Source: Actinocorallia sp. API 0066
GTDB lineage: Bacteria > Actinomycetota > Actinomycetes > Streptosporangiales > Streptosporangiaceae
NCBI RefSeq assembly: GCF_020991275.1
Contig: NZ_JAJLQY010000018.1
Span: forward strand, 1-64,000
Reading direction: 5' to 3'
DNA length: 64,000 nt
Position 1 is the stretch's first letter, and each line of letters starts with the position of its first letter. The notes under the pieces were generated by a model, which made no database searches, was not told the origin of the DNA, and was given only the letters and a program-made list of their open reading frames with translations. Below are positions 17,497-25,894 of the stretch, piece after piece. Position numbers and translations under genes: made by a program.

Positions 17497-18630
17497 ATGG
17501 ATGATGTGCAGGGGATGCGGGTGGCGTTGGTGTTGGCGACCAGTGCCGGAGGGGTCGGGCGGCATGTGAGGGCCGTGGCGGCGGGGCTCGCGGAGCGGGG
17601 GGCCAAAGTGGCGGTGCTGGGGCCGGGGGCGACGGAGCGGACGTTCGGGTTCAGTGGGCCGGGGGTGCGGTTCGCCGAGGTGGACATCAGTGACAGGCCG
17701 CGTCCGGCGGGGGATCTGGCGGCGGTGCGGCGGCTGCGGGGTCTGGTGAGGGGTGCTGACGTCGTGCACGCGCACGGGTTGCGGGCCGGGGGGCTCGCGG
17801 TGATGGCGCGGGGCAGGTTCGCGGGGCGGGGTCCGGCGCTGCGGTTGGAGGCGCGGCCGCCGGTGCTCGTCACCTTGCACAACGCGCCTCCGGCGGGCGG
17901 GGTGGCCGGGGCGGCCTACGGGGCGCTGGAGCGGATCGTGGCGCGGGGCGCGTCGGGGGTGTTGGCCGTTTCGCCGGATCTGGCGGAGCGGATGCGGGCG
18001 TTGGGCGCGCGGGAGGTGGGCCACGCGATCGTGCCCGCGCCGCCGCGCGGCCCGCAGCCGGGCGCGGACGTGCGGGAGCGGCTGCGTGAGGAGTTGGGCG
18101 CGGGTTCGGGCCAGGTCGTCCTGACGGTAGCGCGGCTGGCCGAGCAGAAGGGTCTGCCTGTGCTGCTGGAGGCGGTGGAGCGGTTGGGGGAGCGGGCTCC
18201 GCTCGTCCTCATCGCGGGCGACGGCCCCCTGGACGGCGTGTTGCGCGACCGGATCGCGTCGGCTGATCTGCCCGTCCGGCTGCTGGGCCGCAGGAACGAC
18301 GTGCCCGATCTGCTCGCGGCCTGTGACGTCGTGGCGGTGCCGAGCCTGTGGGAGGGCCAGCCCTTGTTCGTGCAGGAGGCGTTGCGGGCGGGCCGCCCGA
18401 TCGTCGCGACGGCCACGGGCGGCGTCCCGGGCCTGGTGGACGACGCGGCGGTGCTCGTCCCGCCGGGCGATCCCGCGGCGCTGGCGGAGGCGCTGGGGGG
18501 TGTCCTGTCCGATTCGGCGCGCGCGGTGCGGTTGGGCGCCGCCGCCGCGCAGCGCGCCACCGCGCTGCCCACGGACGACGACGCGGTGGACCAGCTCGCC
18601 GCCCGTTACCGGGGGTTCCTCCCGACCTGA
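17497..18630 (+). CDS. Glycosyltransferase family 4 protein
   Basis: This 377-residue GT-B protein has an N-terminal Rossmann half starting MRVALVLATSAGGVGRHVRA (from residue 7) with VVHAHGLRAGG, and a C-terminal nucleotide-sugar half. The latter contains VLTVARLAEQKGLPVLLEA and PSLWEGQPLFVQEALRAGRP, the E-x7-E pattern of GT4 enzymes. No membrane segment is present. It probably adds a sugar to a lipid or cell-wall intermediate; its position after murJ agrees but does not prove it. ATG 17497 follows a G-rich AAGGTGGGGGG; ATG 17515 is an alternative. Confidence 0.8.
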   Translation: MDDVQGMRVALVLATSAGGVGRHVRAVAAGLAERGAKVAVLGPGATERTFGFSGPGVRFAEVDISDRPRPAGDLAAVRRLRGLVRGADVVHAHGLRAGGLAVMARGRFAGRGPALRLEARPPVLVTLHNAPPAGGVAGAAYGALERIVARGASGVLAVSPDLAERMRALGAREVGHAIVPAPPRGPQPGADVRERLREELGAGSGQVVLTVARLAEQKGLPVLLEAVERLGERAPLVLIAGDGPLDGVLRDRIASADLPVRLLGRRNDVPDLLAACDVVAVPSLWEGQPLFVQEALRAGRPIVATATGGVPGLVDDAAVLVPPGDPAALAEALGGVLSDSARAVRLGAAAAQRATALPTDDDAVDQLAARYRGFLPT

Positions 18631-18747
18631 GGAATGAGTAGAGTCACCTCCGACAGGGAGACGAACCGCGTTCTAGAATAAAGCTCGAATCTTGTTCCGC
18701 ACCCCTGGGCGGAGCCGGGCACCGAACTTTCGACCGAGAGGTGTGCA

Positions 18748-20928
18748 ATGGCCATCGGACTGACCGAGGAGCACGAGGACCTTGCCGAGTCCGTACGGGG
18801 ACTCGCCGAGCGCCATGTGACGCAGGCGGTGGTCCGCGCCGCGCTGGAGGCCGAGCAGGAGACCCGGCCCGCGTTCTGGCCGCACCTCGCCGAGCAGGGC
18901 CTGCTCGGCCTGCACCTGCCCGAGGAGCACGGCGGCCAGGGCTTCGGCCTGCTGGAGCTCGCCGTGGTCCTGGAGGAACTCGGCCGCGCCGCCGCCCCCG
19001 GGCCGTTCCTCGCGACGGTGCTGGCCAGCGCCGTCGTCAACGCCTCCTCCAACGCCAAGGCGCACGCGCTGCTGCCCGGCCTCGCCGACGGGTCCGTCAC
19101 CGCGACCGTCGTGCTCGGCGGCGGCTTCACCGGCGTCCGCGAGGGCGACGCGATCGTGGTGGACGGCGCTGCCGAGCCCGTCCTCAGCGCCACCCTCGCC
19201 GACCTCGTCGTGCTGCGCGCGGGCGAGGAGTGGGTCGTCGTGGACGCCGCCCAGCTCACCGTCACCGCCCGGCCCAGCCTCGACGTGGTGCGCCGCTCCG
19301 GCAGGGTCGAGGCGGCGGGCGTCCGGGTCAGCACCGAGCGCGTCCTGGACGGCGTCACCGACCAGACCGTCGCCGACCTCGCCGCCGTCCTGCTGGGCGC
19401 CGAGGGCGCGGGAGTCGGCCAGTGGGCCGTCACCACCGCCTCGGAGTACGCCAAGGTCCGCGAGCAGTTCGGCCGCCCGATCGGCCAGTTCCAGGGCGTC
19501 AAGCACAAGGCCGCCCGGATGCTCATCAACCTGGAGCAGTCCCGCGCCGCCGTCTGGGACGCCGCCCGCGCGGTCGGCGAGGGCGCCGAGGACGCGCACT
19601 TCGCCGCCTCGGTCGCCTCGGTGATCGCGCCCGGCGCGATCGCCCAGATCGCCCGCGACGCGGTGCAGATCCTCGGTGGCATCGGCTTCACCTGGGAGCA
19701 CGACGCGCACATCTACCTGCGCCGCGCCCTCACCCTGAAGGCGTACTCGCGCCCCGCCGACGCCGCCGCCGCCGAGGTCGCCGACCTCGCCCTGGCCGGC
19801 GGCCGCCGCGAGGTCGAGCTGGAGCTGGACGACGACACCGCGCCGCTGCGCGAGCGGATCCGGTCCGAGGTCGCCGAGCTGGCCCGGATCGCCGACCGCA
19901 CCGAGCTGAGCACCAGGATGGGCGACGAGGGCTGGACCGTCCCGCACTTCCCCCAGCCGTGGGGCAGGGGCGCGGGCCCGATCGAGCAGGTCCTCATCCA
20001 GCAGGAGCTGCGCGCCGCCAAGGTGAAGGCGCCCAACCTGGTGATCGGCGCCTGGCTGGTGCCGTCCCTCGTCGCGTACGGCACCGAGGAGCAGAAGGAG
20101 CGCTTCCTGCGCCCGACGCTGCGCGGCCAGATCGTCTGGTGCCAGCTGTTCTCCGAGCCGGGCGCGGGCTCCGACCTCGCGTCCCTGTCGATGAAGGCCG
20201 AGAAGGTCGAGGGCGGCTGGAAGCTGACCGGCCAGAAGATCTGGACGTCGGTCGCGCAGCTCGCCGAGTGGGGCTTCTGCATCGCCCGCACCAACCCGGA
20301 CGCGCCCAAGCACGAGGGCATCACCTACTTCCTCGTGGACATGAAGGCGCCCGGCGTGGACGTCCGCCCGCTGCGCGAGCTGACGGGCGAGGCGCTGTTC
20401 AACGAGGTGTTCCTGGACGAGGTCTTTGTGCCGGACGACTGCGTGGTCGGCGAGGTCGACAAGGGCTGGCAGGTCGCCCGCAACACGCTGTCCAACGAGC
20501 GCGTCTCGCTGTCCACGGGCGGCGGCCTGGGCATGGGCGTCCCCGAGCTGCTCGACTGGTTCAAGGGCAAGGAGCTCGGCCCGATCGCCAAGGCCGAGGT
20601 CGGAAGGCTCGTCGCGCAGGGCCAGTCGATCGACCTGCTGGGGCTGCGCACCACGCTCAAGCAGCTCTCGGGCGTCAACCCGGGCGCCGAGGCGTCGGTC
20701 CGCAAGCTGCTCGGCGTCCAGTTCAACCAGGACGTCGCGGACTACTGCTACGCGAGCCAGGGTGAGCTGGCGGCGTTGGAGGAGCTGCTGGCGCCCACCG
20801 GCATCGTCGCCCGCGCCATGCTGTTCAGCCGGGCCATGACGATCTACGGCGGCACCACCGAGGTGCAGCTCAACATCATCGGTGAGCGGCTGCTGGGCCT
20901 CCCGCGCGACCCCGAGCCGGGCAAGTAA
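18748..20928 (+). CDS. Fused two-domain acyl-CoA dehydrogenase (FadE34 type)
   Basis: This 726-residue protein contains two acyl-CoA dehydrogenase units end to end. Residues 1-375 have LPEEHGGQGFGLLELAVVLEE, EQFGRPIGQFQGVKHKAARM and ILGGIGFTWEHDAHIYLRRA. Residues 376-726 have FSEPGAGSDLASLSMKAEK, KLTGQKIWTSVAQ and a YGGTTEVQLNIIGERLLGLP terminus. This layout matches M. tuberculosis FadE34, a fused ChsE-type steroid or bile-acid side-chain dehydrogenase, whereas most FadE enzymes are single-unit. A steroid-like CoA substrate is inferred; no other steroid gene is in the window. GAGAGG precedes ATG 18748. Confidence 0.85.
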   Translation: MAIGLTEEHEDLAESVRGLAERHVTQAVVRAALEAEQETRPAFWPHLAEQGLLGLHLPEEHGGQGFGLLELAVVLEELGRAAAPGPFLATVLASAVVNASSNAKAHALLPGLADGSVTATVVLGGGFTGVREGDAIVVDGAAEPVLSATLADLVVLRAGEEWVVVDAAQLTVTARPSLDVVRRSGRVEAAGVRVSTERVLDGVTDQTVADLAAVLLGAEGAGVGQWAVTTASEYAKVREQFGRPIGQFQGVKHKAARMLINLEQSRAAVWDAARAVGEGAEDAHFAASVASVIAPGAIAQIARDAVQILGGIGFTWEHDAHIYLRRALTLKAYSRPADAAAAEVADLALAGGRREVELELDDDTAPLRERIRSEVAELARIADRTELSTRMGDEGWTVPHFPQPWGRGAGPIEQVLIQQELRAAKVKAPNLVIGAWLVPSLVAYGTEEQKERFLRPTLRGQIVWCQLFSEPGAGSDLASLSMKAEKVEGGWKLTGQKIWTSVAQLAEWGFCIARTNPDAPKHEGITYFLVDMKAPGVDVRPLRELTGEALFNEVFLDEVFVPDDCVVGEVDKGWQVARNTLSNERVSLSTGGGLGMGVPELLDWFKGKELGPIAKAEVGRLVAQGQSIDLLGLRTTLKQLSGVNPGAEASVRKLLGVQFNQDVADYCYASQGELAALEELLAPTGIVARAMLFSRAMTIYGGTTEVQLNIIGERLLGLPRDPEPGK

Positions 20929-20934
20929 CGCGAA

Positions 20935-20982
20935 ACCGGGCGGTAAGGGGAGAAGGGCGTCCATGTCTCCCTACCGCCCGGT
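20935..20982 (+). terminator. Long hairpin terminator after the FadE34-type gene
   Basis: A perfect 11-bp stem, ACCGGGCGGTA (20935-20945) and TACCGCCCGGT (20972-20982), extends inward with AGGGGAG/CTCCCT. It starts six bases after the stop. There is no clear U-tract, as is common in high-GC genomes. Confidence 0.7.
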
Positions 20983-21032
20983 ACGATGCATCGCCCGACG
21001 CGTCGATCTCGCCGCTCATCCCCGGAGGCTCC

Positions 21033-21571
21033 GTGAAACCCCTCGCCGTCGCCCTCGCCGCCGTCCTCACCCTGTCCCTGACCGCCTGCGGCGGCGGGGG
21101 AGCGGAGAAGGAGGGCGCGGCCCCGGAGACGTCAGCCAGCACGTCCGCGGCGCCCGCCGAGGAGCCCGGCGCGCCCGGCCTGTCGCCCAAGACCGGCGAG
21201 CCGCTCGGCGAGCCGCTGGTGGAGCCGTCCGAGACGGGCAAGCCCGCGCCCAAGCCGCAGCCGAGCCAGGTCAAGCCGCTCGTCGGCACCTGGCAGGGCG
21301 ACGGCCCGGTCAAGGAGTACTTCGTCTTCACCGCCAAGGGCGAGGGCGAGCTGATCGCCGGCGGCAAGACGCTGTGGAGCGGCACCGTGATCCCGGCGGG
21401 CAAGAACACCTACCGGCTGTCGTGGGAGGGCACCGACCCGGGCGCCACCTACTGGCAGGTCGTGCTGAAGGATGGAGGCAAGTCCTTCACCTTCGCCGCC
21501 AACAGCCAGACCTACAAGAAGGTCACCAAGCCGGCCACCGGCAAGCCCGAGACCCCGAAGCCCGAGGAATC

Positions 21572-21575
<4 letters not shown>
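21033..21575 (+). CDS. Putative lipoprotein
   Basis: This 180-residue protein has a lipoprotein signal peptide (MKPLAVALAAVLTLSLTAC, lipobox LTAC with Cys at 19). A Pro/Glu/Ser-rich linker (25-85) and a small beta-rich domain (about 88-165: VGTWQGDGPVKEYFVF, YRLSWEGTDPGATYW) follow. The C-terminus is Lys/Pro-rich. GGAGG lies five bases before the GTG start. Its stop overlaps the moxR start as ATGA, so it is cotranslated with the MoxR-VWA pair and is probably part of the same envelope-linked system. Confidence 0.75.
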
Positions 21576-22425
<850 letters not shown>

Positions 22426-22429
<4 letters not shown>

Positions 22430-23796
22430 GCCTCGTCGACCGGCATGTCGGGTTCGTACAGGCGCTGCGGGAGGCGGGGCTGCCGGTCTCGGTCGCCGAG
22501 GGGCTGGACGCCGTCCGGGCGATCGGGCACGTCGACCTGATCGACCGGGAGGCGCTGCGGTCGGCGTTCGCGGCGACGCTCGTCAAGCGGCCCACCCACC
22601 GGGCGCAGTTCGACCTGCTGTTCGACCTGTGGTTCCCGGCGGCGCTCGGCGCGGGGGAGGGCAACACCGACCGGGAGCCCGACCCGGAGCGGCGGCGGGT
22701 GCCGCCCGCGCTGGACCCCGAGGTGCAGGCGATGCGGGAGGAGCTGTTCGACCTGCTGCTCTCCGGGGACGAGGCGGGCATGCGCGGCTTCGCCCGCAGG
22801 GCCGTCGCCGGGTACGGGCGCAGCCCCAACGGGCAGAGCTGGTTCTCCTCGTCCGTCGTCAGGGCGATGTCACCCGAGACGCTCATGGCGGCGCTGCTGG
22901 ACGCCGTCCTGAACCAGCGCGGCGGCCTGGAGGAGGCGGCCGCGCGGCGGCTGTTCCGGACCCGGATCACCGGGTTCCAGGAGGCCGTCGCCACCGAGGT
23001 GCGGCGGCGCATCGCCGAGAACACCGGGGTCGAGCGGACCGGCCGGGCCACCGTCCGGCCGCCGCTGGAGCAGCTCGACTTCAACCGGGCGACCCGCGCC
23101 GACCTGACCGCGCTGCGCCGCGAGGTGCACCCGCTGGCCCGCCGCCTCGCCTCCCGGCTCGCCCAGCGCAACCGGCTCGGCGACCGTGGCCGCCTCGACT
23201 TCCGCAGGACGGTCCGGGCCTCGCTGGCGACCGGCGGCGTCCCGCTCACCACGCACTTCAAGCCGAAACGGCCGCACAAGCCCGAACTGGTCATCCTGTG
23301 CGACGCCTCGGACTCCTGCCAGGCGTTCGCGCACTTCACGCTGCTGCTGACCTTCGCGCTGCGGGAGCAGTTCACCAAGGTCCGCGCGTTCGCGTTCATC
23401 GACTCGACCGACGAGATCACCCGGTTCTTCGAGCCGGGCGCCGACGTTGTGGACGCGATGACGCGGATGGCGCGGGAGGCCGACCTCGTCTGGCTCACCG
23501 GGCGCAGCAACTACGGGCACGCGTTCAAGACGTTCAACGAGAAGTACGGCGACGCGGTGACCTCCCGGACGTCGCTCCTCATCCTGGGCGACGCGCGCTC
23601 CAACTACGGGCCGCTCGCGCTCCCGATCGTCAGGCGCCTGGCGGCCACCGCGCGGCACGCCTACTGGCTGAACCCCGAGCGGCTGCGCGACTGGGACACC
23701 GGCGACTCGGCCGCCAGCACCTACGGCGACGTCATCGAGATGCACGAGTGCCGCAACCTCGTCCAGCTCGGGCAGTTCGTGGAGCTGCTGGCCTAG
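22426..23796 (+). CDS. CoxE-like VWA domain protein
   Basis: This 456-residue protein has an Arg-rich helical N-terminal half and a C-terminal von Willebrand A domain. The MIDAS start is ILCDASDSC (DxSxS, about residue 287), followed by WLTGRSNYGHAF and LGDARSNYGPLAL. VWA proteins of the CoxE type are the usual partners of MoxR ATPases. The ATGA overlap with the ATPase supports a complex. The MIDAS residues look intact, so metal-dependent binding is expected. Confidence 0.85.
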
Positions 23797-23820
23797 GCCG
23801 TCGCGCGGCCCGGACGGCCG

Positions 23821-23849
23821 GTGGTGAGCCGGGTCACGGGCCTCACCAC
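23821..23849 (+). terminator. Hairpin after the MoxR-VWA operon
   Basis: GTGGTGAG (23821-23828) and CTCACCAC (23842-23849) form a perfect 8-bp stem, 25 bases after the VWA stop codon. Confidence 0.5.
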
Positions 23850-23936
23850 GGGGGGTCGCGCGGAGTGATGTGACCCGAACGGCGGCCACACGGCCGGGCA
23901 ACACTTCCGAAACACCCGGTGCCTACGTTCGCGGAC

Positions 23937-24485
23937 ATGACCGCCCGCCTGCTCACCCCGGCCCGTCCGGCCGCGCCCGCCGTCCCCGCCGGGCCCGCCC
24001 TCACCGCCAAGATCATCGTCGCGGGCGGCCCCGGCACCGACCGCCGCGCCTTCGTCCGCGCCGTCGCCGACGCGCCCGGCGTGCCGCTCGCGTACCCCCG
24101 CCACTGCGCTCTGTCTTCCCCCACCCGTGATCCTTCCTGCTGGGAGACCGCCCGGGTCACCCTCGCTCCGTCGCTTGTCGTCGACCTGTACGCCACCCCT
24201 GAACCCCTTCCCGCTGCCGACAGCCCGCTCCTGGCCGAGGCGCTGGGCGCGGTGATCCTGTTCGACACCCGCCGCCCCCGCCGCCACACCCCGGCCCTGG
24301 ACTTCTTCGAGGACCACGGCCTGGCCCACCTCGTCGCGCTCACCCACACCCACCACCCCGCCCGCCCCGCGCTCCCGCTCTACGACGCCGTGCCCACCAC
24401 GCCCTGCGTGCCCAGCGACCCGAGTTCGGCCCGCACCACCCTTCTTGCCCTGCTCCAAGCGAACGTAGTGGCCACCACTCCCTGA
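23937..24485 (+). CDS. Degenerate CvnD-like GTPase (pseudo-GTPase)
   Basis: This 182-residue protein follows the CvnD fold of actinomycete conservons: AKIIVAGGPGTDRRAFVRAV (24-43), VTLAPSLVVDLYATPEPL (74-91), LGAVILFDTRRPRR (103-116), LDFFEDHGLAHLVALTH (121-137) and a helical end. The GTP-binding residues are missing. The P-loop reads GGPGTDRR instead of GxxGxGKT, the usual GTPGQE is ATPEPL, and no N/TKxD is present. It also lacks the conservon partners CvnA-C nearby. TACGTT at 23924-23929 sits seven bases before ATG 23937, suggesting a leaderless transcript. GTP hydrolysis is unlikely. Confidence 0.65.
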   Translation: MTARLLTPARPAAPAVPAGPALTAKIIVAGGPGTDRRAFVRAVADAPGVPLAYPRHCALSSPTRDPSCWETARVTLAPSLVVDLYATPEPLPAADSPLLAEALGAVILFDTRRPRRHTPALDFFEDHGLAHLVALTHTHHPARPALPLYDAVPTTPCVPSDPSSARTTLLALLQANVVATTP

Positions 24486-24513
24486 CCCCCACGGGACCGT
24501 TCCGTGGCGGTCA
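24483..24513. terminator. Bidirectional hairpin between convergent genes
   Basis: TGACC (24483) and CCACGG (24489) pair with CCGTGG (24502) and GGTCA (24509), leaving a 7-base loop and one mismatch. It spans exactly from the stop codon of the CvnD-like gene to the stop codon of the TetR gene. The TGA/TCA part pairs by necessity; the remaining base pairs do not. Confidence 0.55.
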
Positions 24514-25071
24514 GGTGAGGGCCTGGGTGAGGAGGTCGGCGACGGCGTCGGGGTCGATGCGGTCGCCGGTGAGCTGGTGCAGGTGCTCCTGGTAGAGCAG
24601 GACCGTGGCGAACGTGGTGGCGGCGATCTCCAAGCGGGCGGTGTCGCCACGGGTGCCGGGGAGGGTGGACTCCAGCGCGCGGCGGGCCAGCCGGACGAGC
24701 TCGCGGTTGAGGGTGCCCAGCCGTTCGCGGACGCTGCGGTGGGTGTCGGCCTCGCGGAACAGGATGCGGCGCATGCGGGGCGAGGCGCGCAGCGGGAGGC
24801 GGGCGGCCAGCCGGCGCAGCGCGCCCGCCGGGTCCGGGTCGGCCGCCGGCGGGTCGTCGGGGTCCTCGATGGCGGTGCGCTCGTCGACGAGCGTGATGAG
24901 GACGTCGAGCTTCTGCGGGAAGTAGTGGAAGACCAGGCCCTTGGGGACGGCGGCGACCTCGGCTATCCGCGCCGTGGACGTGGCCTCGTAGCCCGTCTCG
25001 GCGAACAGCTCCTCGGCGGCGTCGAGGATGCGGGTGCGTGAGTCGCTCAAGGTCGGCCCCCCGGTGTGCAT
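24511..25071 (-). CDS. TetR/AcrR family transcriptional regulator
   Basis: This protein is 186 residues from ATG 25071, or 179 from TTG 25050, which has a better GGGGGG upstream. The N-terminal HTH reads RILDAAEELFAETGYEATSTARIAEVAAVPKGLVFHYFPQKLDVL, the standard TetR layout. The all-helical C-terminal domain would bind an unknown ligand. It lies 57 bases after the SPW-protein gene in the same direction. The 22-bp palindrome at 25516-25537 in front of that gene is the likely autoregulatory operator. Confidence 0.85.
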   Translation of the reverse strand: MHTGGPTLSDSRTRILDAAEELFAETGYEATSTARIAEVAAVPKGLVFHYFPQKLDVLITLVDERTAIEDPDDPPAADPDPAGALRRLAARLPLRASPRMRRILFREADTHRSVRERLGTLNRELVRLARRALESTLPGTRGDTARLEIAATTFATVLLYQEHLHQLTGDRIDPDAVADLLTQALT

Positions 25072-25128
25072 GGGTGTGGTCCCCGGCGTGCCCCGCCGGG
25101 GACCACTGGACGGATGAGGCGCCGCGGG

Positions 25129-25461
25129 TCAGTCCGCCGCGTCCCCCGCCGTCGCGGAGTCGTACAGCCCGACGATAACGGTCACGGCACCGGCGATCCA
25201 TGCCGTCCAGGCGGCGGCGTCGGAACCGGTGAACTGCCACGCCCAGGGCGCGACGAACAGGAGCACCGCGAACGCCGTCGCGGTCCACTCGCTGGGGCCC
25301 GCCTTGCCGAGCAGGCCGAACGCGCCGACCAGCGCGAGCAGGGCGCCCAGCACGAACAGCGGCTCGCGGCCCGCGCCGTCGGCCCACAGGTCCGGCGCCA
25401 GCAGGGCCGCCAGACCGGCCACGAACGCCACCGCGGCGGGCAGGGAGAACTTCACCGACAT
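25129..25461 (-). CDS. SPW-repeat membrane protein
   Basis: This 110-residue protein has four hydrophobic helices. The characteristic SPW-type block PSEWTATAFAVLLFVAPW begins near residue 56. ATG 25461 is chosen because GGAGG lies eight bases upstream; the GTG at 25470 is too close to that site. SPW proteins are small inner-membrane proteins of unknown function. It is the first gene of a probable operon with the TetR regulator, which may control its own target here. Confidence 0.8.
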   Translation of the reverse strand: MSVKFSLPAAVAFVAGLAALLAPDLWADGAGREPLFVLGALLALVGAFGLLGKAGPSEWTATAFAVLLFVAPWAWQFTGSDAAAWTAWIAGAVTVIVGLYDSATAGDAAD

Positions 25462-25515
25462 TTTCGCCACCTCCAGGGGGATCTGGACTTCTTCGTCCCA
25501 CTTTCGAGAATCCTC

Positions 25516-25537
25516 TGATTGACCGTCCGGTCAATCA
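25516..25537. promoter_or_regulatory. Perfect 22-bp palindrome, probable TetR operator
   Basis: Arms TGATTGACCG and CGGTCAATCA flank a TC spacer with no mismatch. The site lies 55 bases upstream of the SPW start. A GACCG/CGGTC core is common among TetR-family operators, and a TetR gene is the second gene of the adjacent operon. Confidence 0.7.
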
Positions 25538-25767
25538 GTCGAGATGGTGACAGTCGGCTAACCGCGAGGTGAGGTGGCTCTCACTCGGCTCGACGTTTAC
25601 CGTCACAGTCTGCTATTGGGCGAGGTGGCGCATACCGCGCGGGGGTACCCAGGGTGACCCCGCCGCCGAGACGGCTCCCGCCCGGCCCTTCACGGAAAAG
25701 GAACGGTCGCTTAACGGCCGCGAAACGCCGTCGCGGTGTTCTGTGGGGGACTCGCTGCCAGCGAGGC
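25538..25767. other. Leader and promoter region of the guanidine operon
   Basis: These 230 bases lie between the TetR-type operator and the riboswitch. No gene is supported. The promoter for the riboswitch transcript must lie here; TATTGG near 25613 with TCGACG near 25589 is a weak -10/-35 candidate. Confidence 0.4.
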
Positions 25768-25858
25768 GCGTCTAGGGTTCCGCGGCGAGAGCCGGACTGG
25801 TCCGAGAGACGCAGACGGTCCGGTGAGACCGTTCCACGGCGGGACAAAAGCCCGGGAG
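25768..25858 (+). promoter_or_regulatory. Guanidine-I (ykkC) riboswitch aptamer
   Basis: Three conserved blocks of the guanidine-I class appear in order and with normal spacing: CTAGGGTTCCG (25772-25782), ACTGGTCCGAGAG (25796-25808) and ACGGCGGGACAAAAGCCC (25836-25853) followed by GGGAG. The expected helices can form: GCGT/ACGC (25768-25771 with 25809-25812), CGGC/GCCG closing a GAGA loop (25783-25794), ACGGTC/GACCGT (25815-25820 with 25827-25832), and GGG/CCC around the ACAAAAG loop. This class senses free guanidine and normally turns expression on. Confidence 0.95.
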
Positions 25859-25888
25859 GCCAGCCGCGCTCCCGGCTGCCGCCGGGGG
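25852..25888 (+). promoter_or_regulatory. Candidate riboswitch expression platform overlapping the SD
   Basis: CTCCCGG (25869-25875) can pair with the 3' end of the aptamer (CCGGGAG, 25852-25858). Its CCCGG part can instead pair with CCGGG at 25882-25886, which overlaps the GGGGG ribosome-binding site (25884-25888). A third option is CAGCCG/CGGCTG (25861-25866 with 25873-25878). These mutually exclusive helices suggest translational control; which state is ON is not resolved. Confidence 0.5.
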
Positions 25889-25894
25889 CATCCC

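Noticed and set aside
18661-18680. True KstR box at the FadE34-type gene
   Set aside because: The spacer between AAC and GTT is three bases, not two, and the left half lacks the outer T. I kept it only as a low-interest candidate operator.
18673-20964. 763-codon open frame antisense to the acyl-CoA dehydrogenase gene
   Set aside because: Long antisense frames are expected in DNA this G+C-rich. The translation is His/Arg/Leu/Gly low-complexity with no domain, while the plus-strand frame has clear ACAD motifs.
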